Below, one piece after another: positions 9,466 through 17,646 of a stretch of DNA of 41,667 bases; positions within the stretch are counted from its first letter, which is position 1, and every line of letters starts with the position of its first letter. A program made the translations under genes and the position numbers. Below the pieces are notes generated by a model. The model was given only the letters and a program-made list of their open reading frames with translations, had not been told where the DNA came from and made no database searches. Source of the stretch: an uncultured Bacteroidota bacterium (lineage in GTDB: Bacteria; Bacteroidota; Bacteroidia; Bacteroidales; P3); contig CACYPU010000013.1 of the NCBI GenBank assembly GCA_902776365.1, forward strand, positions 1-41,667. Reading direction: 5' to 3'.

Positions 9466-10818
9466 ATGATGATTCTTTCAAAGCTACATAAGGCGGTTAG
9501 GTTAACGTTCTGTGTCTGTCTGATTTGCAATTTCCAATTTTCAGATTTCAGTTCTGTCAGCGCACAGGACACCGCAGCCAAGGAGAACCGCCTCCCTGTG
9601 ATTCACCCTGCGATGGGGACGAAGGAGGAGATGGCGGGCATTACTGTCGAGCTGGTGGGACGCAAGCAGCATTATGCTCCGTATATCAAGGAGACTGCCG
9701 AAAAGGATATCTACTCGCCGAAGTCGGTCAACATCCATCCTTCGGGCGAGAAATACTATGTCAACTCGCTGGAGGGCGGGAGCACTGTGGTGTTCGATTT
9801 TGCGACCGGCAAGAAGCTGAAGACCATCCATCATCGCTTCACACAGAAAGATATGGGGCTGTGGGCGCCGACGAGCGGACTGTTCCCCTTCACGCACTAT
9901 TCGAAGAACCTGAACACTTTCATGGGCAAGCCCGTGGAGAGTACCTTCTCGCATGAGGGCCGCTACCTGTGGGTGCCCTACTACCGCCGCAGTTTCGATA
10001 TCAACGCTCAGGACCCCTCGGCTCTGGCGGTCATCGACACCGAGAACGACAGCATCGTGCGCCTTTTCGAGACGGGGCCGCTGCCGAAGATGATTGCCAC
10101 CTCGCCCGACAACCATTATATCGCCGTGACGCAATGGGGCGACAACACCGTGGGTATCATCGATATCAGTGGCGAGAAGATGGAGGACTGGCATTATGTC
10201 TCCTGTCTGGTGGTGGACTACAAGATGGAGCTCAACTATAGCCTTTCGACTCCCGTGAACCGCGACTGCAACTGCGGCTACTGCCTCCGTGGCACGGTGT
10301 TCACCCCCGACAACAAATATCTTTTGGTGGGTTGCATGGGTGGCAGCGGCGGCATCGCCGTCATAGACCTCCCTTCCGGCAAGTATCTGGGCCGTATCAT
10401 GGGCATGAAGTCCAACCTGCGTCACCTGGTGATACAGGGGGAGTATCTCTACCTGAGCATCAACAATGCAGGCTATATCCAGCGTATGAAGCTGGAGGAT
10501 TTCATGGCGGCTATTCCCAATCTGACGGAGCAGAAGAAGACCTTCAGCCTGGGGGGCTGGGAGAGCTGCAAGGTGCCTGCCGGTGCACGCACCATCGTGC
10601 TCTCGCCCGACGGCAACTACCTCTTCGCCGCCTGTAACACGTCGAGTTGCATGGCGGTGGTCGACACCCGCGAGATGAAGCTCCTGGGCACCATCGCCGC
10701 CGACTCCTATCCCGTGGGCCTTGACATCTCCGCTGACGGCCAGTACATCTTCCTCACCTCGCAAGGGCGTGACGGCCAGGGCGGCAATTCAGTGGACATC
10801 TTTAAAGTTACTTATTAA
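9466..10818 (+). CDS. Secreted YncE-like beta-propeller protein
   Basis: 450 residues with an N-terminal hydrophobic signal segment (to about residue 34, ending VSAQD). Repeated blade motifs are visible: PKSVNIHPSGEKYYV, KMIATSPDNHYIAVTQWGDN, GTVFTPDNKYLLVG, RTIVLSPDGNYLFAACN and VGLDISADGQYIFLTSQG, each followed by a VxDxxxxK-type strand. This is the YncE/surface-layer propeller pattern. Substrate or partner is unknown; a cluster NRDCNCGYC at about residue 262 could bind a metal or heme but no complete CXXCH is present. It precedes the metal-uptake-type cassette. An ATG three bases downstream (9469) is an equal alternative start. Confidence 0.8.
   Translation: MMILSKLHKAVRLTFCVCLICNFQFSDFSSVSAQDTAAKENRLPVIHPAMGTKEEMAGITVELVGRKQHYAPYIKETAEKDIYSPKSVNIHPSGEKYYVNSLEGGSTVVFDFATGKKLKTIHHRFTQKDMGLWAPTSGLFPFTHYSKNLNTFMGKPVESTFSHEGRYLWVPYYRRSFDINAQDPSALAVIDTENDSIVRLFETGPLPKMIATSPDNHYIAVTQWGDNTVGIIDISGEKMEDWHYVSCLVVDYKMELNYSLSTPVNRDCNCGYCLRGTVFTPDNKYLLVGCMGGSGGIAVIDLPSGKYLGRIMGMKSNLRHLVIQGEYLYLSINNAGYIQRMKLEDFMAAIPNLTEQKKTFSLGGWESCKVPAGARTIVLSPDGNYLFAACNTSSCMAVVDTREMKLLGTIAADSYPVGLDISADGQYIFLTSQGRDGQGGNSVDIFKVTY
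9524..9551. repeat. 4 x 7-nt imperfect tandem repeat in the signal segment of the propeller protein
   Basis: TTTGCAA, TTTCCAA, TTTTCAG and ATTTCAG are read in frame just before the predicted signal cleavage region. Confidence 0.65.
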
Positions 10819-10848
10819 AAATGTTTTTGTCAGTTCGCTCAACTTTTG

Positions 10849-10856
10849 TATTTTTG
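10849..10856 (+). promoter_or_regulatory. -7 box for the HYC_CC_PP-like gene; near-leaderless transcript
   Basis: TATTTTTG followed by CACC. The ATG is at 10865, so transcription would begin only a few bases before the start codon, and no ribosome site is possible in between. Confidence 0.6.
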
Positions 10857-10864
10857 CACCCGGA

Positions 10865-11224
10865 ATGAAACATGCAACGAACATATTCTTATCGGTTATC
10901 ATGCTGACAATGATACTCTTGGGGACATCGGGAGTGTCGGTGGAGAAGTGTTCGTGTACGGGAAAAGTGTCGCTGGTGCTGCCGACAGACGGTGACTGCT
11001 GTCCCGGTGAAGGTGGCTGCATGACGGTGAAATCCATGCAATTGTCTGACTATATGCCGACGGCGACAGCCAGCCTTGATTTGCCAGTGCTGCCGATGCT
11101 TTTCGCTGTGATTCCACCAGCGGCTCAAGAAAACAATGGTGACTATAGTGGCTATAGTTACTATAGATTTGACGTGGCTCCTCCGGGGAGAACGCCGCAG
11201 ACGGTCACCGTGCTGAGGGTTTGA
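10865..11224 (+). CDS. Small Cys-rich secreted protein, HYC_CC_PP-like
   Basis: 119 residues. The signal peptide is MKHATNIFLSVIMLTMILLG, followed by VEKCSCTGKVSL, then GDCCPGEGGC, and later a double Pro (IPPAAQ). This spacing of a C-x-C or H-x-C pair, a CC pair and a PP pair is the mark of the HYC_CC_PP family, found in Bacteroidota next to TonB receptors and heavy-metal-associated domain proteins. Here exactly that order follows, so a role in copper or other metal handling is likely by context. Function is not established. The start was chosen because the promoter -7 box ends 8 bp before it and because it gives a clean signal peptide. Confidence 0.7.
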   Translation: MKHATNIFLSVIMLTMILLGTSGVSVEKCSCTGKVSLVLPTDGDCCPGEGGCMTVKSMQLSDYMPTATASLDLPVLPMLFAVIPPAAQENNGDYSGYSYYRFDVAPPGRTPQTVTVLRV

Positions 11225-11240
11225 TTGGAAGGTTTCTTCG

Positions 11241-11272
11241 AATGCGTTAATGCGTGAATGTGTTAATGCGTG
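11241..11272. repeat. 4 x 8-nt imperfect tandem repeat before the TonB receptor gene
   Basis: AATGCGTT, AATGCGTG, AATGTGTT and AATGCGTG, located in the gap between the Cys-rich gene and the receptor gene. This is the non-coding counterpart of the element at 22-53, and its units are close to the reverse complement of those. Confidence 0.8.
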
Positions 11273-11305
11273 AGTAAAGTTTCTTTCAATCAAACAATCA
11301 TTAAA

Positions 11306-13321
11306 ATGAATAAAAGAATTTTTATTGCCAGTTTGCTGGCACTGGTTTCACCTTTCACCTTTCATCTTTCACCTTGCCATGCCCAGACTGACACCACGCG
11401 TAGCAAGACGCTGGAGGAGGTATCCATCCAGCAGCGCAAGAGTGAGGGTGTGTCGCGCCTCGGCGGTGCTGTCAACGGCCTCGAGATAGGACAGGACGAG
11501 CTTTTCCGTGCCGCCTGCTGCAACCTCGGCGAGAGTTTTATCACCAATCCCTCTGTCGACGTGAATTACAATGACGCGGCCGTCGGCGCCCGTCAAATCA
11601 AACTGCTGGGCCTCAGCGGCCAGTATGTGCAGATGCTGCTGGAGAACCTGCCCGTGACCCTCGGTGCCGCCATGCCCTACCAGCTGGGCTATGTGCCGGG
11701 TGCCTGGATGAAGAGCATCTCGGTGAGCAAGGGTGCCTCGAGTGTCAAGAACGGCCCCCAGAGCATCACCGGCCAAATCAACGTCGAGTACCTTAAGCCC
11801 GAGGACGACCCCGCCCTGCAGGTCAACGTTTACGGCGACAGCCGCCTCAAAGGCGAAGCCAACATCATGGGCAACATCCACCTCAACCACCACCTCAGCA
11901 CTGAGGTGCTGGCGCACTTCGAAAAGGACTTCATGCACATGGACGAGGACGGCGACGGCTGGCAGGATGCGCCGGCAGTGGAGCAGTGGCATGTGCAGAA
12001 CCGCTGGAAATACCAGAAAGGCCACTATATCATGCATGCCGGCTTCGGCTACCTCCACGAGAACCGCGAAGGTGGCCAGATGGACGACGCCTCTGCCAAT
12101 CCCTACATGGTGATGACCGAATCCAACCGCCTGGATGCCTACATGAAGCATGCCTTCCTCCTCGACCGCGACCACAATACCAACCTCGCCCTCCTGGCCA
12201 CCGGTAGCCTCTATAATTTCGACGGCACCTTCGGCCTCAAGGAATACAACGACAAGCAGGGCAGCCTCAACGCCTCGCTGGTGCTGGAGCACGACTTCAA
12301 CGACATCCACAACCTCTCCACCGGCTTGAGCTTCAACCTCGACCAGCTCAATGAAACACTATTAACTGTTAACTCTCAACTCACCAATGAATACACTCCT
12401 GGCGCCTATGCGCAGTACACCTTCAAGCCCAGCTACCACCTCACCGCGATGGCGGGCCTGAGGGTCGACCATAGCTCGCTCTACGACCGGACCTATCTCA
12501 CGCCGCGTATGCATGTGAAATGGGTGCCCTTTGACTGGATGTCGCTGCGCGCCTCCACCGGCAAGGGCTACCGCACCCCCCATGTCCTCGCCGAGAACCA
12601 CTACCTGCTGACTTCGGGCCGCACCCTCACGGTGAACGACCTGAGACAGGAAGAGGCCTGGAACAGCGGCGTCAGCCTCTCCTTTTACATCCCCGTGAAC
12701 GACCGCACGCTGACCCTCAACGCCGAATACTACTACACCGACTTCATCAACCAGGCCGTCGTCGATTACGACAGTGATCCCACTGCCATCACCATTGACA
12801 ACCTCAATGGAAGTTCCTACTCGCATACCCTTCAGGTCGATGCCAACTATGACCTCACCGAGGATCTCAACCTCCTGGCGGCCTTCCGCTACAACCACGT
12901 GCGCTGCACCTATGGTGGTCAGCTCATGGAAAAGCCCTTGCAGAGCCGCTACAAAGGCCTCGTCACGCTCAGTTGGAAGCCCATGCTGGCCCTGTGGCAG
13001 GTGGACCTCACGCTGCAGCTCAACGGCGGTGGCCGTGTGCCAGCCTATATTCCCGAAGGCGAGATGCTAGCGGTCAGCAGAGACTTCCCCGCCTACCTGC
13101 AGCTTAACTTGCAGCTGACACGCGAGTTCCGCCACTTCTCGCTCTATGTCGGCGGCGAGAACCTCACCAACTACCGCCAGAAGAACCCTGTGATCAATGC
13201 CGCCAACCCGTGGTCTTCCACGTTTGACCCCACACTTGTCTGGGGCCCCGTGCACGGCATCATGGCCTACGCTGGCATTCGACTGAACTTCCCCCTGCCG
13301 GAACATCACAACGAACATTAA
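11306..13321 (+). CDS. TonB-dependent outer-membrane receptor, probable metal transport
   Basis: 671 residues from MNKRIFIASLLALVSPFTFH; an earlier in-frame ATG at 11270 lacks a signal peptide at its start. After the signal peptide comes a plug domain (GARQIKLLGLSGQYVQMLLE, LGYVPGAWMKSISVSKGASS, GPQSITGQINV) and then a 22-strand-type barrel rich in aromatic and Asn/Asp turns, ending in a strand AYAGIRLNFPL. It lacks the N-terminal carboxypeptidase-like domain of SusC proteins, so it is not a glycan receptor. Flanked by an HYC_CC_PP-like gene and an HMA-domain gene, it probably imports copper or another metal complex. Two 7-nt tandem repeats lie within it, one in the signal peptide (11346-11373) and one in a barrel loop (12358-12385). 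Confidence 0.92.
   Translation: MNKRIFIASLLALVSPFTFHLSPCHAQTDTTRSKTLEEVSIQQRKSEGVSRLGGAVNGLEIGQDELFRAACCNLGESFITNPSVDVNYNDAAVGARQIKLLGLSGQYVQMLLENLPVTLGAAMPYQLGYVPGAWMKSISVSKGASSVKNGPQSITGQINVEYLKPEDDPALQVNVYGDSRLKGEANIMGNIHLNHHLSTEVLAHFEKDFMHMDEDGDGWQDAPAVEQWHVQNRWKYQKGHYIMHAGFGYLHENREGGQMDDASANPYMVMTESNRLDAYMKHAFLLDRDHNTNLALLATGSLYNFDGTFGLKEYNDKQGSLNASLVLEHDFNDIHNLSTGLSFNLDQLNETLLTVNSQLTNEYTPGAYAQYTFKPSYHLTAMAGLRVDHSSLYDRTYLTPRMHVKWVPFDWMSLRASTGKGYRTPHVLAENHYLLTSGRTLTVNDLRQEEAWNSGVSLSFYIPVNDRTLTLNAEYYYTDFINQAVVDYDSDPTAITIDNLNGSSYSHTLQVDANYDLTEDLNLLAAFRYNHVRCTYGGQLMEKPLQSRYKGLVTLSWKPMLALWQVDLTLQLNGGGRVPAYIPEGEMLAVSRDFPAYLQLNLQLTREFRHFSLYVGGENLTNYRQKNPVINAANPWSSTFDPTLVWGPVHGIMAYAGIRLNFPLPEHHNEH
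11346..11373. repeat. 4 x 7-nt tandem repeat in the TonB receptor signal peptide
   Basis: TTTCACC, TTTCACC, TTTCATC and TTTCACC. The word is the same as in the C69 signal peptide on the opposite strand. Confidence 0.8.
12358..12385. repeat. 4 x 7-nt tandem repeat in a barrel loop of the TonB receptor
   Basis: ACTATTA, ACTGTTA, ACTCTCA and ACTCACC, read in frame as ETLLTVNSQLT between two beta strands. The AT-rich composition contrasts with the GC-rich gene around it. Confidence 0.75.
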
Positions 13322-13340
13322 CAAATAATATAATACCACC

Positions 13341-13649
13341 ATGAAACAGACACTTTTAATCCTTCTCTCCAGCCTGCTGCTGATGGCGGCCGGGAAAGAC
13401 CTCCGCGTGCTGGTGATGACTCCCACGCCGCAGATGCACTGCGAAAAATGCGAGAACAAGATCAAGAAGAACCTCCGCTTCGAGAGCGGCGTGAAGAAAA
13501 TCGAGACCAGTATCAAGGAGCAGACCGTCACCGTGACCTACGACGCCACCAAGACCGACGTCAAGAAAATCCAGGCCGCCATGAAAGAAATCGGCTACGA
13601 CACGAAGGTCGTCTCCGACACACCGAAGGAGAAAGAAAAGAAGAAGTAA
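13341..13649 (+). CDS. Secreted heavy-metal-associated (HMA) domain protein
   Basis: 102 residues. A signal-like segment MKQTLLILLSSLLLMAAG is followed by an HMA fold with the metal motif MHCEKC (MxCxxC), then a helix (ENKIKKNLR), GVKKIETSIKEQTVTVTYD, and the C-terminal helix-strand DVKKIQAAMKEIGYDTKVV. A Lys/Glu-rich tail ends the protein. The HMA family binds Cu(I) or similar soft metals through the two Cys. It starts 19 nt after the receptor stop, so it is the third gene of the cassette. A strong terminator follows immediately. Confidence 0.9.
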   Translation: MKQTLLILLSSLLLMAAGKDLRVLVMTPTPQMHCEKCENKIKKNLRFESGVKKIETSIKEQTVTVTYDATKTDVKKIQAAMKEIGYDTKVVSDTPKEKEKKK

Positions 13650-13651
13650 AA

Positions 13652-13678
13652 GAAAAGGCGTCTGCAGACGCCTTTTTT
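13652..13678. terminator. Bidirectional intrinsic terminator between the HMA gene and ribBA
   Basis: A perfect palindrome AGGCGTCTGCAGACGCCT (13656-13673) is flanked by A-rich sequence on the left and seven T on the right, so it works for both convergent transcripts. It touches the ribBA stop codon. Confidence 0.9.
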
Positions 13679-14889
13679 TATTTGATGTGGAGCTCATGCC
13701 CCATTCTTTCTTGTTTGGTTTTGAGGTAACGCTCGTTGTACTTGTTGGGCTCGATGACGATGGGGACAATCTCGGTGACTTCGAGGCCGTAGCCTTCAAG
13801 GCCCGTGCGTTTTACGGGGTTGTTGGTGATGAGGCGCATCTTGGTGACGTGTTGGTCGCGGAGAATCTGGGCGCCGATGCCATAGTCGCGCTCGTCGGCT
13901 TTGAAGCCCAGCTTGAGGTTGGCGTCGACGGTGTCGAAGCCCATCTCCTGCAGGTGGTAGGCTTTCAGCTTGTTGACCAGGCCGATGCCGCGACCCTCCT
14001 GGCTCATGTAGGCGATGAGTCCTTTGCCCTCTTTCTCGATCATCTCCATGGCGTGGTGCAGCTGGTCGCCGCAGTCGCACTTGCAGCTGCCGAAGATGTC
14101 GCCCGTGGCGCAGCTGGAGTGGACGCGCACGAGGATGGGCTCGTCCTCCTTCCACTCGCCTTTTTTGAGCACCATGTGGGTGTTGCCATTGTCGAGCTGG
14201 GTGTAGGCGATGAGCTGGAAGTTGCCCCACCGTGTGGGCAGGAACACTTCCTGCTCCTTACGGATAAGGGTCTCGTGGGCGATGCGGTAGGCTATGAGGT
14301 CCTTGATAGTGACGATTTTAAGACCGAAGCGTTTGGCCACCTCCTGCAGTTGCGGCATGCGGGCCATGGTGCCGTCGTCGTTGATGATTTCGATGAGTGC
14401 GCCGGCGGGATAGAGTCCAGCGAGGCGCGCGAGGTCGACGGCTGCCTCGGTGTGGCCGGCACGCACCAGCACACCGCCGTTGCGGGCGCGCAGGGGGTTG
14501 ATATGGCCGGGACGACCCAGCTGGTCGGCCTTGGTCTTCGGGTCGGCAAGGGCTCGGATGGTGCTGGCGCGGTCGTGCATGCTGACGCCTGTGGTGCAGC
14601 CGTCCTCGAGGTTGTCGACGGTGACGGTGAAGGGGGTGCCGAGGAGCGAGGTGTTGTCGTGAACCTGCATGTCGAGCTGCAGCTCGTGGCAGCGCTGCTC
14701 GGTGATGGGGGCGCAGAGCACGCCGCGACCGTTCTTGAGCATGAAGTTCACATGCTCGGCGGTAATCTTCTCGGCGGCCATGATGAAGTCGCCCTCGTTC
14801 TCACGGTCTTCGTCGTCGACGACAATCACAAACTTGCCCTCGCGGAAATCCTCGATGGCCTCTTCTATAGTGTTGAGTTTAAATTCCAT
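13678..14889 (-). CDS. ribBA: Bifunctional 3,4-dihydroxy-2-butanone 4-phosphate synthase / GTP cyclohydrolase II
   Basis: 403 residues. The N-terminal half is RibB ([16 protein letters not shown], the acidic metal-binding loop; [15 protein letters not shown]), making the four-carbon unit of riboflavin from ribulose 5-phosphate. The C-terminal half is RibA (GTP cyclohydrolase II) with the zinc site [15 protein letters not shown] and [16 protein letters not shown]. The start is [20 protein letters not shown] at 14889; an upstream in-frame ATG at 14922 lies inside the -7 box and is excluded. No FMN riboswitch was recognised in the very short leader. The gene is monocistronic, convergent with the HMA gene and divergent from dapB. 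Confidence 0.97.
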   Translation of the reverse strand: MEFKLNTIEEAIEDFREGKFVIVVDDEDRENEGDFIMAAEKITAEHVNFMLKNGRGVLCAPITEQRCHELQLDMQVHDNTSLLGTPFTVTVDNLEDGCTTGVSMHDRASTIRALADPKTKADQLGRPGHINPLRARNGGVLVRAGHTEAAVDLARLAGLYPAGALIEIINDDGTMARMPQLQEVAKRFGLKIVTIKDLIAYRIAHETLIRKEQEVFLPTRWGNFQLIAYTQLDNGNTHMVLKKGEWKEDEPILVRVHSSCATGDIFGSCKCDCGDQLHHAMEMIEKEGKGLIAYMSQEGRGIGLVNKLKAYHLQEMGFDTVDANLKLGFKADERDYGIGAQILRDQHVTKMRLITNNPVKRTGLEGYGLEVTEIVPIVIEPNKYNERYLKTKQERMGHELHIK

Positions 14890-14919
14890 AGCAGTAAAAC
14901 GTCTTTTCAAATGACTCTG

Positions 14920-14927
14920 CAAAGATA
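14920..14927 (-). promoter_or_regulatory. -7 box of the ribBA promoter
   Basis: Reverse-strand TATCTTTGCAGAG. It sets the transcription start near 14913 and the translation start at 14889. Confidence 0.75.
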
Positions 14928-14934
14928 GTAAAAA

Positions 14935-14962
14935 AATAAGAATTAAGAATTATGAATTAAGA
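14935..14962. repeat. 4 x 7-nt tandem repeat upstream of ribBA
   Basis: AATAAGA, ATTAAGA, ATTATGA and ATTAAGA lie directly upstream of the -7 box, in the position of the -33 region of the ribBA promoter, so it may supply or alter that element. Confidence 0.7.
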
Positions 14963-14984
14963 AATAACCGACGGAAAGCAATAA

Positions 14985-15113
14985 AACTGGTACATCTCCC
15001 CCCATACCCTCGCCGGCTGGAAGGTGTGGTTTAACGAGCACAAAACCGATCTCCGATTCTGCCCCCGCTACCATGTCATTTATATTGTTAAAAATCTTGA
15101 AATAATCAGATAA
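14985..15113 (+). pseudogene. Possible gene remnant (42 codons, no start)
   Basis: Between ribBA and dapB a forward frame reads WYISPHTLAGWKVWFNEHKT and further protein-like sequence (FCPRYHVIYIVKNLE) to a TAA at 15111. A TAA also lies immediately before it and there is no ATG at the front. The composition (Trp, Tyr, His, Cys) looks like former coding sequence rather than random DNA. I do not recognise the family. The last part overlaps the dapB promoter region. Confidence 0.3.
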
Positions 15114-15116
15114 AAT

Positions 15117-15147
15117 TTGGTCGTTCCCGAAAAAGTGCGTATCTTTG
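15117..15147 (+). promoter_or_regulatory. Promoter of dapB
   Basis: TTG at 15117-15119, a 20-bp spacer, and TATCTTTG at 15140-15147. The leader is about 20 nt. Confidence 0.75.
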
Positions 15148-15172
15148 CAGTTTCTTTTGAAATGAAAATGAT

Positions 15173-15844
15173 ATGAATATAGCACTGATAGGATACGGGA
15201 AGATGGGTCACGCCATTGAGGCGTTGGCCGCGGAGCGGGGTCATGAGGTCACTGTCAAAATCGACAAGGACGACCCATGGCCCGCAGAGATGGATGCCGA
15301 TGTGGCCATCGAATTCACCATGCCGGCGACGGCGGTGGACAATATGCTGCGTTGCTTCGAGGTAGGCCTTCCGGTGGTGTGCGGCACCACGGGTTGGTAT
15401 GGCGACTACGAGAAAGTTGTCGCCGCGTGCAAGGCCCATGGCGGCCGCCTCTTCACGGCCACCAACTTCAGCATCGGTATGAACATCATGTTCGCCCTCA
15501 ATGAGCGTCTGGCCAAGTTGATGCGTGGCCGCGAGGACTACAAGGTATCCATCAGCGAGACCCACCACATCCACAAGCTCGACGCCCCCAGCGGCACAGC
15601 CATCACGCTGCAGGAGCAGATAGTGGAAAACGGGGAGCGGAAAGCGGATAGCATCCCCATTGCCTCGTTCCGCGAGGGCGAGGTACCGGGCACGCACACT
15701 GTGGTCTATGACAGCGAGATTGACACCATCACCCTGACCCATGAGGCCCACTCCCGCAAGGGGCTGGCTTTGGGAGCCCTGTTGGCGGCTGAGTTTTTGG
15801 CGACAGCCGATGCCGGCATCTACACAATGAAAGACATCTTGTAA
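15173..15844 (+). CDS. dapB: 4-hydroxy-tetrahydrodipicolinate reductase
   Basis: 223 residues, at the short end for the family. The enzyme reduces hydroxy-tetrahydrodipicolinate with NAD(P)H in the lysine/diaminopimelate pathway. Visible: the nucleotide-binding loop GYGKMG (residues 7-12), the EFTMPATAVDN segment, CGTTGWYGDY, ATNFSIGMNI, and the catalytic block ETHHIHKLDAPSGTA. The C-terminus ends in a typical AAEFLATADAGIYTMKDIL. A 7-nt tandem repeat (15623-15650) codes for the variable surface segment between the catalytic block and SFREGEVPGTH. The first of a run of same-strand genes, it is followed 13 nt later by the permease gene. Confidence 0.96.
   Translation: MNIALIGYGKMGHAIEALAAERGHEVTVKIDKDDPWPAEMDADVAIEFTMPATAVDNMLRCFEVGLPVVCGTTGWYGDYEKVVAACKAHGGRLFTATNFSIGMNIMFALNERLAKLMRGREDYKVSISETHHIHKLDAPSGTAITLQEQIVENGERKADSIPIASFREGEVPGTHTVVYDSEIDTITLTHEAHSRKGLALGALLAAEFLATADAGIYTMKDIL
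15623..15650. repeat. 4 x 7-nt tandem repeat inside dapB
   Basis: GTGGAAA, ACGGGGA, GCGGAAA and GCGGATA are read in frame as a Glu/Asn/Arg/Lys-rich stretch. The words resemble the element at 27611-27638. Confidence 0.55.
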
Positions 15845-15866
15845 TGATTAACGGTTAATGGTTAAC
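15839..15866. repeat. Heptamer repeat that supplies the permease start codon
   Basis: GATTAAC, GGTTAAT and GGTTAAC (15846-15866), with a weaker unit TTGTAAT before them that contains the dapB stop. The ATG of the next gene (15858) spans the end of unit GGTTAAT and the start of the following unit. Confidence 0.65.
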
Positions 15867-16877
15867 GAAAGAAGATCGGGAAGAGCCAATCCGTGGGTGC
15901 TGCTGGTGCTGACGGTTGTGTTGCTGATGGTCATAGCGGCCAGCTGTCTGTTCGGCATGGTGGACATCAAGATGGAGGACCTGCTGAAAGCGTTCGAGCA
16001 GTGGCGTGCCGAGGGCAGGATGCCGCAGATGTTGCACTATTTCCTCAATTTCCGCATTCCCCGTGTGCTGATGAGTGTGCTGGTGGGAGCGGTGTTGAGC
16101 GTTTGCGGCGCTGCCTATCAGAGCATTTTCCGCAACCCGTTGACCGACCCTTATATATTGGGTGTGAGCAGTGGGGCATCGTTGGGTGCTGCCGTAGCTT
16201 TCCTGCTGGGCCTCAACGCTTTTTTCTGGGGCGTGGAGAGTCTTGCCTTGGTGACGGCCTTGCTCACGGTGCTGCTCATTTATGGCATAGCGTCCATCGG
16301 CAACCGCATGCACACCACCACGCTGCTGCTGACGGGTGTTTGCATGACGTTGCTGATATCGGCCATCATCTCGTTTCTAATAGTGCTGAATCCCCACAAG
16401 ATGGACAGCATCTATTTCTGGACCATGGGAAGTTTTGCGAACAGGGGATGGGACGATGTGCTGATTCTGCTTCCTGTGACTGTGGTGGGCAGCGGTGTGG
16501 TGCTGTGGTATGGACGTGACCTGAACCTGTTGCTTGCGGGCAGCGAGGCGGCGCGGAGCATGGGTGTCGAGGTGGAGAAAGTGAAGCGCCTGCTGCTGTT
16601 GGTGACGACGGTGATGGTGGCCTTCGCCGTGAGCAGTTGCGGCGTGTTGGGTTTTGTAGGTCTGATTGTGCCGCATGCAGTTCGACTCGTGGCAGGTGCC
16701 GACAACCGAAAGGTAATACCTTATTCGATACTTTGCGGTGCGATATTCGTGTTGCTGTGTGACACGTTGGCACATACACTCCTCTACCCGAATGAGATAC
16801 CTGTGGGCAGCCTCACTTCGATGATTGGGGCCCCGCTGTTCATCTATCTGCTCTACAAAAACAAGAAAAGTTACTAA
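15858..16877 (+). CDS. FecCD-type ABC transporter permease (iron chelate / cobalamin / heme class)
   Basis: 339 residues with about nine or ten hydrophobic segments. Family signatures: SVCGAAYQSIFRNPLTDPYI followed by LGVSSGASLGA (the GxxxQxxxRNPLAxP element of BtuC/FecD permeases), TGVCMTLLISAIISFL, GSFANRGWDDV and LGFVGLIVPHAVRLVAGAD. The ATG lies inside a heptamer repeat; no other start gives the usual N-terminus. Three nt separate its stop from the ATPase gene. No substrate-binding protein gene and no cobalamin riboswitch are seen nearby, so the substrate cannot be named. Confidence 0.93.
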   Translation: MVNERRSGRANPWVLLVLTVVLLMVIAASCLFGMVDIKMEDLLKAFEQWRAEGRMPQMLHYFLNFRIPRVLMSVLVGAVLSVCGAAYQSIFRNPLTDPYILGVSSGASLGAAVAFLLGLNAFFWGVESLALVTALLTVLLIYGIASIGNRMHTTTLLLTGVCMTLLISAIISFLIVLNPHKMDSIYFWTMGSFANRGWDDVLILLPVTVVGSGVVLWYGRDLNLLLAGSEAARSMGVEVEKVKRLLLLVTTVMVAFAVSSCGVLGFVGLIVPHAVRLVAGADNRKVIPYSILCGAIFVLLCDTLAHTLLYPNEIPVGSLTSMIGAPLFIYLLYKNKKSY

Positions 16878-16880
16878 AAA

Positions 16881-17624
16881 GTGATAACCCTCGACCATAT
16901 ACAAGTCTGCTTCGGCGACCGCCGCATCCTCGACGACATCAGTGCCGAGATTGCCGGAGGACGCATCACGGCGGTGATGGGCCCCAACGGGTGTGGCAAG
17001 ACGACGTTGTTGCGCTGTATCGGTGGCTTGCTGCAGCCCTCCTCCGGCAGGGTGCTTGTCGACGGGAAGCCTGTGCACGACTACTCCGCCCGTGCGCTGG
17101 CGCAGAAGGAGGCCTTCGTGCGGCAGCAATCGCAAACCGACCTCGACTTTTCGGCTTTCGAGATTGTGCTCATGGGGCGCAACCCCTATCAGCGGCGTCT
17201 CCAGAATGAGTCGCAGGCCGACTGGGACATCGTGGAGCAATGTATGCGGCAGACCAACACCTGGCACCTCCGCCTCGCGAAGCCTGGCCAGATGAGTGGT
17301 GGCGAGCTGCAGCGTGTGATGATTGCCCGTGCCCTGACCCAGCAGACACCCGTGCTGCTCATGGACGAACCGGTGTCGAACCTCGACATCGCCCATCAGT
17401 TCGAGATTATGCACCTGTTGCGTGAGGCCAGGGAGAAGACCATTGTGATTGTCATCCATGACCTCAACCTCGCCTTGCAGTTCTGCGACGACCTGTTGCT
17501 TTTCCATTCCGGGAAACTGCTTTACCAAGGTCCTGTCGCCGGAGGCCTCACCCCGGAGAACATCCGTACCGTCTATGGCGTTTCCGCACACATGGCCGAC
17601 AATAGGATAATATACGACTATTGA
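16881..17624 (+). CDS. ABC transporter ATP-binding protein (FecE/BtuD type)
   Basis: 247 residues. Walker A GPNGCGKTT near residue 34, Q-loop around VRQQSQTD, signature MSGGELQRVMIARAL, Walker B VLLMDEPVSNLD and H-loop IVIHDLNLALQF are all intact. The C-terminal segment (GPVAGGLTPENIRTVYGV) is typical for iron-chelate/cobalamin importers. The start is a GTG at 16881, three bases after the permease stop, so the two are co-translated as one importer. The next gene begins 22 nt downstream. Confidence 0.95.
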   Translation: MITLDHIQVCFGDRRILDDISAEIAGGRITAVMGPNGCGKTTLLRCIGGLLQPSSGRVLVDGKPVHDYSARALAQKEAFVRQQSQTDLDFSAFEIVLMGRNPYQRRLQNESQADWDIVEQCMRQTNTWHLRLAKPGQMSGGELQRVMIARALTQQTPVLLMDEPVSNLDIAHQFEIMHLLREAREKTIVIVIHDLNLALQFCDDLLLFHSGKLLYQGPVAGGLTPENIRTVYGVSAHMADNRIIYDY

Positions 17625-17646
17625 AAACCAACCAGAGAATCCAGAT

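Noticed and set aside
13678-14928. Possible FMN riboswitch for ribBA
   Set aside because: The leader between the -7 box and the start is only about 25 nt, far too short for that element.
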